43,477 nucleotides of DNA from Methylobacterium sp. (lineage in GTDB: Bacteria; Pseudomonadota; Alphaproteobacteria; Rhizobiales; Beijerinckiaceae). The translations under genes were made by a program, and so were the position numbers. Below, one piece after another: positions 14,256-21,983 of this stretch. The notes beneath the pieces are model-generated. The model was given only the letters and a program-made list of their open reading frames with translations. It was not told the origin of the DNA and searched no databases. Numbering within the stretch: position 1 is the stretch's first letter; the number at the start of each line of letters is the position of its first letter. The stretch covers positions 1-43,477 of the forward strand of contig NZ_JAQGKL010000169.1 in the NCBI RefSeq assembly GCF_028290105.1. The letters run 5' to 3'.

Positions 14256-15491
14256 ATGGACGAACCCGTGCCTGCCGCCCGTCCCGTGCCCACCAGGGGC
14301 CTGCCCCTCGCGGGCCTGCGCGTCCTCGACGTGACGCAGGTGATGGCCGGACCCGTCTGCAGCATGCTGCTGGCCGATCTCGGGGCCGACGTGATCAAGG
14401 TCGAGCCGCCGGGCACGGGCGACCAGACCCGGGGCGCCATGGGGTTCAAGATGAAGGGGCCCGACAGCATGGGCTTCCTCAACATGAACCGGAACAAGCG
14501 CAGCCTCGCCCTGAACCTGAAGAGCCCGGCGGGGCGCGACCTCCTGCTCGACATGGCAACCGGGGCCGACATCGTGGTCGAGAACTATCGCCCCGGCGTC
14601 ATGGCCCGGCTCGGCCTCGGCTACGAGGCCATGCGGGCGCGCAACCACGGCCTGATCTACGCCAGCATCTCGGGCTTCGGACAGACCGGACCCTGGGCCA
14701 AGCGCCCGGGCTACGACCTCATGGCTCAGGCGATGTCCGGCGTGATGAGCGTGACGGGCCATCCCGGCGGGCCACCGGTCAAGGCCGGGGTGCCGGTGGC
14801 CGATATCGGCTGCGCGCTGTTTGCGGTCTACGGCATCCTGAGCGCGTATATCGGCCGGCAGACGAGCGGCGAGGGCCAGTATATCGACGCCTCCCTGTTC
14901 GATTCGGCCCTGGCCTTCTCCATCTGGGACATCTCCGAATACTGGGGCACGGGCCAGGTTCCGGAGCCGCTCGGCACCGCCAACCGCATGAGCGCCCCCT
15001 ACCAGGCCGTGCGGGCATCGGACGGCTACTTCGTGATGGGGGCGACGAACCAGAAGCTCTGGCGCCTGCTCTGCGAGGTGCTCGGACGGGAGGATCTCCT
15101 CGCGGATGCGCGCTTCCTCGACATTTCCGGCCGGTTGGCCAACCGCGAGGCGCTGATCGCCGAGCTGGAAAAAAGCTTCGCCGCCCAGGATGCGGAGACC
15201 TGGGTGACCGACCTGCTCGCCGCCGGCATCCCGGCCGGGCGCATGAACACCTACCCGGAGGCCTTCGAGAGCGCGCATGGCCGCCACCGGGAGATGCGCA
15301 TCGAGGTGCCCCACCCCATCGAGGGGACCGTGCCGAATATCGGCTTCCCGGTGAAGCTTTCGGGGACCCCGGCGCAGGTGCGCCGGCACGCGCCGCTGCT
15401 CGGCGAGCATTCGACGGAGATCCTCACCGAATTCGGCCTCTCGGCGGAGGCCATCGAGCGCTTGAGCCGGGACGGGGCCTTCGCCGCATGA
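14256..15491 (+). CDS. Class III CoA-transferase (CaiB/BaiF/Frc family)
   Basis: A 411-residue family III CoA-transferase that moves CoA between two carboxylic acids. Marks include 'GLRVLDVTQVMAGPVCSMLL', 'ADVIKVEPPGTGDQTRG', 'FLNMNRNKRSLALNLKSPAG', 'NYRPGVMARLGLGYE' and the catalytic Asp183 in PVADIGCALFA, matching the Asp of formyl-CoA transferase. The C-terminal part holds GIPAGRMNTY and a NIGFPVKLSGTP segment. The length is typical. Its stop overlaps the next start (ATGA at 15488-15491), so it is translationally coupled to the crotonase-fold gene. Together with that gene and the following gamma-carbonic-anhydrase-fold gene, the order parallels caiB-caiD-caiE. The acyl substrate is unknown; short hydroxy- or amino-carboxylates are reasonable. 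Confidence 0.92.
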   Translation: MDEPVPAARPVPTRGLPLAGLRVLDVTQVMAGPVCSMLLADLGADVIKVEPPGTGDQTRGAMGFKMKGPDSMGFLNMNRNKRSLALNLKSPAGRDLLLDMATGADIVVENYRPGVMARLGLGYEAMRARNHGLIYASISGFGQTGPWAKRPGYDLMAQAMSGVMSVTGHPGGPPVKAGVPVADIGCALFAVYGILSAYIGRQTSGEGQYIDASLFDSALAFSIWDISEYWGTGQVPEPLGTANRMSAPYQAVRASDGYFVMGATNQKLWRLLCEVLGREDLLADARFLDISGRLANREALIAELEKSFAAQDAETWVTDLLAAGIPAGRMNTYPEAFESAHGRHREMRIEVPHPIEGTVPNIGFPVKLSGTPAQVRRHAPLLGEHSTEILTEFGLSAEAIERLSRDGAFAA

Positions 15492-16273
15492 GCGCGCGCG
15501 ACGAGGACGGCGCCGTCCGCTACCGGGTGGAGGGTGGGGTCGCCCATCTGACCTTCGACCGCCCGGGCGCGCGCAACGCGATGACGTTTGCCATGTACGA
15601 CGCCCTCGCCGAGGGGCTGGCGCGGATCGAGGCCGATCCGTCCGTGCGTGTCGCCGTGCTGCGGGGGGCCGGCGGCAAGGCCTTCGTGGCCGGCACCGAC
15701 ATCGAGCAGTTCACCGGCTTCACCGGCGCCGACGGCGTCGCCTACGAGGCGCGCATCGACGCCTATGTCGAGGGGCTGGAGCGGGTGCGGGTGCCCACCG
15801 TCGCGGTCGTCGAGGGATGGGCGGTCGGCGGCGGCCTCGCCATCGCCAACGCGTGCGACATCCGGGTGGCGCAAAGTGGCGCCCGCTTCGGCGTGCCCAT
15901 CGCCCGCACCCTCGGCAACTGCCTGTCGCCGGCCAACCTGCGCCGCCTCACCGCGACCCTGGGCCAGAGCCTCGTCACCCGCATGCTGCTTCTCGCCGAG
16001 ATGCCCACCGCCGAGACCCTGGCGCCCCTCGGCTACCTCGCGGCGGTCGCCGAACCCGGCGCCCTCGAGGCCGAGGTCGCGGCGATCTGCGAACGGCTCC
16101 TCGGCCACGCCCCCGTGACCATGCGGGTGACCCGCGAGATGCTGCGCCGCCTCGCCCGCGACGGGCAGGCCGAGGCGACGGACCTGATCGCGGAATGCTA
16201 TGGCAGCCGGGACTTCGCCGCCGGGGTGGAGGCCTTCCTCGCCAAGCGCCCCGCCGCCTGGACCGGCACCTGA
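15488..16273 (+). CDS. Enoyl-CoA hydratase/isomerase (crotonase) family protein lacking both usual catalytic Glu
   Basis: A 261-residue crotonase-fold protein. The oxyanion-hole segments are intact: 'KAFVAGTDIEQF' at about 64-75 and 'GWAVGGGLAIANACDI' at 110-125. Where classical enoyl-CoA hydratase has its two catalytic glutamates (GGGCELA and FGQPE), this protein has GGGLAIA (Ala118) and FGVPI (Ile138). Simple syn-hydration by the textbook mechanism is therefore doubtful; a dehydratase, isomerase, hydrolase or C-C lyase activity on an acyl-CoA is more likely. The segment after it, 'ARTLGNCLSPANLRRL', also departs from the usual LGxxPGxGG. It is coupled to the CoA-transferase by an ATGA overlap and should act on the CoA ester made by that enzyme. 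It ends 17 bases before the gamma-carbonic-anhydrase-fold gene. Confidence 0.88.
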   Translation: MSARDEDGAVRYRVEGGVAHLTFDRPGARNAMTFAMYDALAEGLARIEADPSVRVAVLRGAGGKAFVAGTDIEQFTGFTGADGVAYEARIDAYVEGLERVRVPTVAVVEGWAVGGGLAIANACDIRVAQSGARFGVPIARTLGNCLSPANLRRLTATLGQSLVTRMLLLAEMPTAETLAPLGYLAAVAEPGALEAEVAAICERLLGHAPVTMRVTREMLRRLARDGQAEATDLIAECYGSRDFAAGVEAFLAKRPAAWTGT

Positions 16274-16290
16274 TCCGCAAGGACCGCGCA

Positions 16291-16818
16291 ATGACCCTCT
16301 ACGCCCTCGGCCCCCACCGGCCCCAGCTCGCCGACCCGGACCGCGTCTGGATCGCGCCGGGCGCGCACGTCGTCGGGCAGGTCCATCTCGGCCGCGACGT
16401 CTCGATCTGGTTCGGGGCGGTGCTGCGGGGCGACAACGACACCATCCGGATCGGCGACCGCTGCAACGTCCAGGACGGGGCGGTGCTGCACGCCGATCCC
16501 GGCTTTCCGCTGGAACTCGGCGACGACGTCACGGTGGGGCACCGCGCCATCGTGCATGGCTGCACCATCGGGGCCGGGACGCTGGTGGGCATGGGCGCCA
16601 CCATCCTCAACGGCGCCCGCATCGGCCGCAACTGCCTCGTCGGCGCCAACGCCCTGGTGACGGAGGGCAAGGAATTTCCCGACAACAGCCTCATCGTGGG
16701 CGCGCCGGCCAAGGTGGCGCGCACCCTCGACCCGGAGGCGGCGGGCAAGCTGGCGCGCACGGCGGAGAACTACGTGGCCAACGGCCGGCGCTTCTCGGCG
16801 GATCTGCGGGCGTTGTGA
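16291..16818 (+). CDS. Gamma-carbonic-anhydrase-fold hexapeptide-repeat protein (PaaY/CaiE-like)
   Basis: A 175-residue left-handed beta-helix protein made of hexapeptide repeats (residues about 22-145: 'VVGQVHLGRDVSIWFGAVLR', 'NVQDGAVLHADPG', 'GHRAIVHGCTIGAG'), with a C-terminal helix from about 150. The three zinc-ligand histidines of gamma carbonic anhydrases are in place at His67, His84 and His89. Relatives include YrdA, CaiE and PaaY; PaaY acts as a thioesterase in phenylacetate breakdown and CaiE sits in the carnitine operon. Given the upstream CoA-transferase and crotonase-fold genes, a thioesterase or CoA-pathway accessory role fits better than CO2 hydration, but this is inference. 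AAGGA lies 11 bases before the ATG. It ends the plus-strand run. Confidence 0.9.
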   Translation: MTLYALGPHRPQLADPDRVWIAPGAHVVGQVHLGRDVSIWFGAVLRGDNDTIRIGDRCNVQDGAVLHADPGFPLELGDDVTVGHRAIVHGCTIGAGTLVGMGATILNGARIGRNCLVGANALVTEGKEFPDNSLIVGAPAKVARTLDPEAAGKLARTAENYVANGRRFSADLRAL

Positions 16819-16915
16819 CATGTGATCCGGCCCGCGGCGCCGGGCGGACGCCTAATCCCTCCGGCGACGGCGATCGCCAATAGGGCCCGCTCACGCGATC
16901 ATGCGCGTCGTCGCC

Positions 16916-17713
16916 CTATTCCGCCGCGCGGGCGCCCGGGGTCCGGGCACTGAGGAGGTCCGTGCGGAACTTGGCGTCGAGGCGCTGCATGAAGTGCTCG
17001 GCGCAGCACATGTGGGCGTGCATCTCGCCGCGCACGGCGTCCGCGTCCTCGGCGCGGAAGGCGCAGACCAGGGCGCGGTGGCTCGCGAGGTTGTGGGCGC
17101 CGAAGGCCTCGTGCTCGGTCAGGCTCTCGCTGCGGAACTCCACGAGGTCCCGCAGCAGGCTGTTGAGGAAGCGGCACATGAAGGCGAGCAGCGGGTTGTC
17201 GCTGGCGTCGCAGAGGATGTCGTGGAAATCGACCTCGACGATGCGCCCGATGCCGCGCCGGCCTTCCGCGTTGGCGGCCTCGCATTCGGCGATGTTGGCC
17301 TCCAGGCGGGCGAAATCCTGCGGGGTCAGGCGCCCGACCACGCCCAGGCCGAGCTGGACCTCCAGGCTGCGGCGCAGGGCATAGACCTGGGCGAAGTCGA
17401 GCTCCTGGAAGTGCAGGAAGCGGCGCAGCTGCCGGGCGGCGGCCTCCACCGAGATCGGGCGGATCTCCGGGCCCCCGTTGGGGCCGGACTGCATGGTAAC
17501 CAGCCCCTGCACCTCGAGGGATTTCAGGGCCTCGCGGATGGTGCCCTTGGCGCAGCCGTAATGGCGCATCAGGGCGGCCTCGTTGGGCAGCCGGTCGCCG
17601 GGGCCCAGGCGCTCGCGGGCGATGCGGCGGCAGAGGTCCTCGGCGATCTGGTCCGAGAGCTTGATCCGCCGCATCGGGGCGGGGGCCTCGGTCATGGTGG
17701 CGTCCGAACTCAT
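16916..17713 (-). CDS. GntR family transcriptional regulator, FCD type, last gene of the Liv/M20/M81 operon
   Basis: A 265-residue regulator. Residues about 17-85 are the winged helix-turn-helix ('LSDQIAEDLCRRIARERLGP', 'RLPNEAALMRHYGCAKGTIR', EALKSLEVQGLV). Residues about 105-245 form the helical FCD effector domain, with 'EVDFHDILCDASDNPLLAF' and 'SHRALVCAFRAEDAD' supplying the usual Asp/His metal ligands. The start at 17713 is chosen because its ATG overlaps the stop of the M81 gene (ATGA), showing translational coupling; Met at 17695 is the alternative. It probably senses the substrate, or a breakdown product, of the compound imported by the linked ABC transporter. No operator was identified with confidence. 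Confidence 0.88.
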   Translation of the reverse strand: MSSDATMTEAPAPMRRIKLSDQIAEDLCRRIARERLGPGDRLPNEAALMRHYGCAKGTIREALKSLEVQGLVTMQSGPNGGPEIRPISVEAAARQLRRFLHFQELDFAQVYALRRSLEVQLGLGVVGRLTPQDFARLEANIAECEAANAEGRRGIGRIVEVDFHDILCDASDNPLLAFMCRFLNSLLRDLVEFRSESLTEHEAFGAHNLASHRALVCAFRAEDADAVRGEMHAHMCCAEHFMQRLDAKFRTDLLSARTPGARAAE

Positions 17714-19197
17714 GGCGGCGTCCAGGCCGCGTCGGCATCGAGGGGGAAGATCGGGCGCGCGAGCTTTTCGAACGGGAACAGCCCGTAATCGGAGCTCGTG
17801 ACGCCCCGGCTCGCGCATTCGACGACCGCGCGGGCGATGGGCTCGAAGACGGGGCGGCAATACATCCGCGATTTGAGGATCAGCACGCGGGCGCCGGCCG
17901 GATCGATGCCGGAGGCGGTGAACACCCCGAGATCCCAGGGCTCGTGCGGCTGCTCGGCGACGAGGATGCGGGCCGCGCCGGTGTCGAGCACCGCCGCCCG
18001 GCCCATGCCGCAAAGCTGGTCCGTATAGGTCGGCCCGGTGATGACGTAGCGGCCGTCGCCGAGCGCCGCGACGGTCCCCGTGACCGTGAGGGGCGCCTGG
18101 CGCGCAAGGCCCGGCAGGGGCACGCGGTTGCCGATCCCGAGTTCCACCGTCGCGCCGACCCCCGCCGCGTGCAGGGTCGCGACGGCGGCGGGATCGCAGA
18201 TCGGGCCGGCGACGATGCCCTCGATCCCGGCTTCGAGCGCGGCGGCGAGCACGTCCATCACGTCGCAGGTGCCCCCCGACATGCAATTGTCGCCGTGGTC
18301 GAGGAGGAGCACGGGGCCGTGGCCCGGCCCGGCGAGGGCGGCTTTCGCCGCCGCGATGGACTCCGCCAGCGGCGCCTGCGTGTAGACGAAGTCCCGCCGC
18401 GCCGCCCAGAGCCCCCGGGCGAGGTCGCGGGCGGCGGCGTCGGCGGCCGCCTGCGTCTCGGCCGTGACGGTGACCGAGACGCCGGCCTCGCGCAGATCGG
18501 CGAGCGAGAAGCCGCCGAAGATCGTGGCGGCGAGCACGCCGGGCCGGGCCTCCGCCGCGCTCGCCGCCCGGACGGCGTCCCGCATCGGGCCGGGCACGCG
18601 GGTGTCCATGCGCAGGGTGTGGGCGAGCATCGGCGGGTGAACGAAGGCGCAAGCGGGGCGCAAGCCTTCGTCGAGCATGCGCCCGACGATGGCCGCGACG
18701 CGGTCCCCGGTCTCGGCCATGTCCACGTGCGGATAGGTCTTGAAGCCCGCCAGCGCGTCGCACTGGGCCACCATGCGCGGCGTGACGTTGCCGTGGAGGT
18801 CGAGGGCGACGCCCAGCGGCACGTTCGGCGCGAGGGCCCGGATGCGGGCGAGGAGCTCGCCCTCGCCGTCGTCGTGGCTCTCGGTCACCATCGCCCCGTG
18901 CAGGTCGAGGAGGATGGCGTCGCAGCCGGGGCGGATCGCCTCGAGGATCGCGGCGGCGAGCGCCTCGAAGGCGTCGTCCGCCACGGGGCCGCTCGGGTTG
19001 GCGTGCGCCGTCACGGGCACCGCGACGCGCGCGCCGCGCGCTTCCGCGAACCGGATGAAGGCGCCGAGCGCCGTGGTGGCGTCCCGCCCCGCCGCCAGGG
19101 CCTCGTCGCCCCAGAGCGGGCTGAAGGCGGACAGCGGAGTCGCCAGCGGCGAGAAGGTGTTGGTCTCGTGGTTCACCCGGGCGGTGACGATGCGCAT
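17710..19197 (-). CDS. M81 family (MlrC-like) metallopeptidase-type protein
   Basis: A 495-residue protein starting 'MRIVTARVNHETNTFSPLAT', the diagnostic opening of the MlrC/M81 family, whose His-Glu in NHETN is a predicted metal site. It continues with 'CDAILLDLHGAMVTESHDDG', 'GVALDLHGNVTPRMV', 'FKTYPHVDMAETG' and 'LLLDHGDNCMSGGTCDVMD', all conserved and rich in Asp/His. The C-terminal domain (from about 300) is the MlrC C-terminal region. MlrC acts on linearised microcystin products, but most M81 members sit beside amino-acid or peptide transporters and have unknown substrates. Here it lies between an M20 hydrolase (25-base gap) and a coupled GntR gene. It probably hydrolyses an amide or related bond in the imported compound. 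Confidence 0.9.
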   Translation of the reverse strand: MRIVTARVNHETNTFSPLATPLSAFSPLWGDEALAAGRDATTALGAFIRFAEARGARVAVPVTAHANPSGPVADDAFEALAAAILEAIRPGCDAILLDLHGAMVTESHDDGEGELLARIRALAPNVPLGVALDLHGNVTPRMVAQCDALAGFKTYPHVDMAETGDRVAAIVGRMLDEGLRPACAFVHPPMLAHTLRMDTRVPGPMRDAVRAASAAEARPGVLAATIFGGFSLADLREAGVSVTVTAETQAAADAAARDLARGLWAARRDFVYTQAPLAESIAAAKAALAGPGHGPVLLLDHGDNCMSGGTCDVMDVLAAALEAGIEGIVAGPICDPAAVATLHAAGVGATVELGIGNRVPLPGLARQAPLTVTGTVAALGDGRYVITGPTYTDQLCGMGRAAVLDTGAARILVAEQPHEPWDLGVFTASGIDPAGARVLILKSRMYCRPVFEPIARAVVECASRGVTSSDYGLFPFEKLARPIFPLDADAAWTPP

Positions 19198-19222
19198 GGC
19201 GGCAACTCGGCGTCGGTTGAGA

Positions 19223-20488
19223 TCAGGCAGTCGGGCTGTGGCGGGAATCGTAGTCGAGCACCGCGTCGAGCAGCACCTGCGCGCCGGCCGCGCATTCGGC
19301 GGGCGCCGTGGCTTCCGCCGGGTTGTGGCTGAGGCCGCCGGCGCTCGGCACGAACACCATGGTGGTGGGCACCAGCCCCGCCACGTGCGCCGCGTCGTGG
19401 CCGGCGCCCGAGACCATGTCGCGGGTGGCGTGCCCGCCCTTCCGGGCCGCGCGCCGGACGCTGGCGATGCAGTCGGGATCGAAGGCGACGGGGGCGGTCC
19501 GCGCGATGGTCTGGAGGCTGCCCTCCAGGGACAGCCCGACCGTGACGCGGTCCAGCGCGTCGCGAAGGGCCGCCTCCATGGCGTCGAGCACGGCGTCATC
19601 GGGGTGGCGCAGGTCCACGGTGAGGAAGACGTGGCCGGGAATCACGTTGTTGGAATTGGGCGTCACCGTGAGGTGGCCCACCGTGCCGACGGCCGCAGGC
19701 GCGTGCGCCAGGGCGGCGGCATCCACCGCCTCCACCAGCCGCGCGGCGCCGACCAGCGCGTTGCGCCGCATCGGCATCGGCGTCGAGCCCGTATGGGCGG
19801 ACTGGCCCGCGAGCGTGACCTCGTACCAGCGCATGCCCTGCACGCCCTGCACCACGCCGATGGCCGCCCCCTCCGCTTCCAGGATCGGACCCTGCTCGAT
19901 GTGGAGTTCGAACATCGCCCCGAACGGCACCGAGCCCGGGACGGCCGGCCCACGATAGCCGATGGCATCGAGGGCCGCGCCGAAGCGGGTGCCGGCGGAA
20001 TCCTCGCGGGCCTCCGCCCAAGGTGCCTCGTAGATGCCAGCATAGACGCCCGAGCCGAGCATGGCGGGGGCGAAGCGCGCGCCCTCCTCGTTGGTCCAGT
20101 TCACCAGCAGGAGCGGCGCCTCGGTGACGTAGCCGGCGCCATCCAGCGTTCGCAGGACTTCCAGGCCGGCGAGCACGCCCAGCACCCCGTCGAACTTGCC
20201 CCCCGTGGGCTGGGTGTCGAGGTGGCTGCCCATGGCGATGGGGTTCAGGTCCGGGTTCCGGCCGGGGCGCAGCGCGAACATGTTGCCCACCGCATCCACC
20301 GTGAGGGTGCAGCCCAGCGCCTCGACCTGGCTGCGCAGCCAGTCGCGCACCCGGCGGTCCTCGTCGCTCAAGGTGAGGCGCGCGATGCCGCCGTCCGGCG
20401 TGCCGCCGATGGCGGCGGTCTCGGTCAGGCTGTCCCAGAGGCGTTCGGCATCGATCGCGAGATTCGACATGCTGGCGAGATTCGACAT
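19223..20488 (-). CDS. M20 Zn-dependent hydrolase, hydantoinase/carbamoylase family (beta-ureidopropionase / N-carbamoyl-amino-acid hydrolase-like)
   Basis: A 421-residue amidohydrolase of the family that includes N-carbamoyl-L-amino-acid hydrolase, allantoate amidohydrolase and bacterial beta-ureidopropionase. Metal-site motifs are visible: His89 in 'MGSHLDTQPTGGKFDG' with the bridging Asp100, and Glu134/Glu135 in 'NWTNEEGARFAPAMLGSGV'. 'FELHIEQGPILE' supplies the next His, and 'SGAGHDAAHVA' lies near the C-terminus. 'GQSAHTGSTPMPMRRNA' is the dimerisation/substrate lid segment. The ATG at 20488 was chosen for a GGGA upstream; a second in-frame ATG at 20470 follows an 18-base tandem duplication. 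It lies 14 bases after livF. With the aminotransferase and MmsA genes 6 kb away, cleavage of N-carbamoyl-beta-alanine or a similar ureido acid is an attractive but unproven role. Confidence 0.9.
   Translation of the reverse strand: MSNLASMSNLAIDAERLWDSLTETAAIGGTPDGGIARLTLSDEDRRVRDWLRSQVEALGCTLTVDAVGNMFALRPGRNPDLNPIAMGSHLDTQPTGGKFDGVLGVLAGLEVLRTLDGAGYVTEAPLLLVNWTNEEGARFAPAMLGSGVYAGIYEAPWAEAREDSAGTRFGAALDAIGYRGPAVPGSVPFGAMFELHIEQGPILEAEGAAIGVVQGVQGMRWYEVTLAGQSAHTGSTPMPMRRNALVGAARLVEAVDAAALAHAPAAVGTVGHLTVTPNSNNVIPGHVFLTVDLRHPDDAVLDAMEAALRDALDRVTVGLSLEGSLQTIARTAPVAFDPDCIASVRRAARKGGHATRDMVSGAGHDAAHVAGLVPTTMVFVPSAGGLSHNPAEATAPAECAAGAQVLLDAVLDYDSRHSPTA
20456..20488 (-). repeat. 18-bp tandem duplication spanning the start of the M20 hydrolase gene
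   Basis: ATGTCGAATCTCGC occurs twice at an 18-base period, so the protein begins MSNLASMSNLAID with two possible initiator ATGs. Only the upstream one has a purine-rich GGGA ahead of it. Confidence 0.75.
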
Positions 20489-20502
20489 GGTGTTCCCGTT
20501 GT

Positions 20503-21216
20503 TCACGCCGCCTTGACGCCGAGGTAGCGGTCGCGCGCCGCGTCGTCGGCGATGAAGTCGGCATTGGCGGCGGCATAGGCGACGCGGCCGAGTTCGAGGA
20601 TGTAGTGGCGGTCGGCGAGCGAGGTGCAGACCGCCAGATTCTGTTCCACCAGCAAGATCGGCACCCCCGCCGCCCGGATGGCGCGGATCTGCGCCACGAT
20701 CTCCTCGACGATGACGGGGGCCAGGCCCTCCACCGGCTCGTCGAGCATGAGGAGCTTCGGGCCGTTGAGCAGCGCGCGGGCGATCGACAGCATCTGCTGC
20801 TCGCCGCCCGAGAGCTGCGCCCCGCCGTTGCGGCGCCGCTCTTCGAGACGCGGGAACATCGCGTAGATGTCGCGCATGCCCCAGGGCGAGCCTTTGCGCG
20901 CGGCGACGCCCAAATTCTCCTCCACGCTGAGCAGGCTGAAGATGCCGCGATCCTCCGGCACGAGGTTGAGGCCGGTGCGGGCGATGCGGTGGGCGGGCCA
21001 GCCGGTCACGTCCGTGCCCTGGAAGCGCACGCATCCCCCGCGCGGGGTGAGCAGGCCGCTCGCGGCCTTGAGCGTCGAGGTCTTGCCGGCGCCGTTGCGG
21101 CCGAGCAGGCAAACGATCTCGCCGGCTCGCACCTCCAGGCTGACGCCCTGGAGGATGTGGCTCTTGCCGTAATAGCCGTGGACGTCGTCCAGCGTCAGGG
21201 CGACGGGGCCGCTCAT
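20503..21216 (-). CDS. livF: Branched-chain-amino-acid-type ABC transporter ATP-binding protein LivF
   Basis: A 237-residue ABC ATPase of the LivF type. Walker A is GRNGAGKTST at about 39-48, the Q-loop region contains 'LVPEDRGIFSLLSVEENL' (typical of LivF), the ABC signature is LSGGEQQ at about 138, Walker B is LLMLDEPVEGLAP and the switch His position is held by the 'LLVEQN' segment of this subfamily. It energises uptake of an amino acid or amide through LivHM. Its start overlaps the livG stop by four bases. In HAAT-family systems the cargo ranges from Leu/Ile/Val to urea, amides and aromatic acids, so the Liv name gives the family only. Confidence 0.92.
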   Translation of the reverse strand: MSGPVALTLDDVHGYYGKSHILQGVSLEVRAGEIVCLLGRNGAGKTSTLKAASGLLTPRGGCVRFQGTDVTGWPAHRIARTGLNLVPEDRGIFSLLSVEENLGVAARKGSPWGMRDIYAMFPRLEERRRNGGAQLSGGEQQMLSIARALLNGPKLLMLDEPVEGLAPVIVEEIVAQIRAIRAAGVPILLVEQNLAVCTSLADRHYILELGRVAYAAANADFIADDAARDRYLGVKAA

Positions 21217-21983
21217 GGCGCCAGATCCCCGGTGATCATGTTGCCGAGATAGGCCCGGCGCACTTCCGGGTCGTCGCGGACCCGCGCGGGCGGCCCCTCC
21301 ACCAGCACGCGGCCCGCCCGCATCACCGTCACGGTGTCGGAGATGTTCATGACGATGCCCATGTTGTGCTCGATGAACAGCACGGTGTGATCCCGGCCGA
21401 GATCCCGGATCAGCGCCTTCATCGCCGCGATGTCGTCGATGCCCATGCCGGAGGTCGGCTCGTCGAGGAGGATGACCTTGGGAGCGGCGGCCATCGCCAT
21501 GCCGACTTCGAGGCGGCGCTGCTGGCCGTGCGAGAGTTCGCCCGCCGCGCGCAAGGCCACGCGGGTCAGGTCGAGGCGCTGCAGCATCGCGTCGGCCATG
21601 GCGAGCGCCGGCCGGTTGGCCTCAACCCGGCGCCAGGGGGCGAGCGCCTGCCAGGGGGTCTTGCCCTGCGCCGCCAGCCGCAGGTTCTCGCGCACGCTCA
21701 AGGTGGGGAACAGGCTGGTGACCTGGAACGAGCGGGCGAGGCCGAGGCGCACGCGCTCGTGGTCGGAGGTCCGGGTGATGTCCCGGCCCATCAGGCCGAT
21801 GCGGCCGGCGGAGGGTGCGATCCGGCCGGTGAGCGCGTGGAACAGGGTGGTCTTGCCGGCCCCGTTCGGGCCGATGATCGAGTGGACGCTGTTCTTCGCG
21901 ATGCGCAGCGTCACGTCCTGGAGCGCGACGAAGCTGCCGTAGCGGACGCCCAAGTCGTCGGTGGAGAGGACGATCTCGCTCAC
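21213..21983 (-). CDS. livG: Branched-chain-amino-acid-type ABC transporter ATP-binding protein LivG
   Basis: A 256-residue ABC ATPase of the LivG type. Walker A is 'IIGPNGAGKTTLFHALTG' near residue 38. The segment 'GLARSFQVTSLFPTLSVREN' is the LivG-specific region. The signature reads LSHGQQRRLEVGMA, with His replacing the first Gly of the common LSGGQ as in many LivG proteins. Walker B is 'KVILLDEPTSGMG', followed by 'TVLFIEHNMGIVMNISDTVT' with the switch His. The C-terminal tail 'VRRAYLGN' is also typical. It overlaps livM upstream and livF downstream by four bases each, indicating tight coupling and equal synthesis. Confidence 0.92.
   Translation of the reverse strand: MSEIVLSTDDLGVRYGSFVALQDVTLRIAKNSVHSIIGPNGAGKTTLFHALTGRIAPSAGRIGLMGRDITRTSDHERVRLGLARSFQVTSLFPTLSVRENLRLAAQGKTPWQALAPWRRVEANRPALAMADAMLQRLDLTRVALRAAGELSHGQQRRLEVGMAMAAAPKVILLDEPTSGMGIDDIAAMKALIRDLGRDHTVLFIEHNMGIVMNISDTVTVMRAGRVLVEGPPARVRDDPEVRRAYLGNMITGDLAP

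Noticed and set aside
16861..16920. AATAGGGC ... GCCCTATT inverted repeat between the gamma-carbonic-anhydrase-fold gene and the GntR gene
   Set aside because: The 28-base spacer is long, one arm overlaps the GntR stop codon, and there is no T-run. It may be a loose bidirectional terminator but is too weak to annotate.
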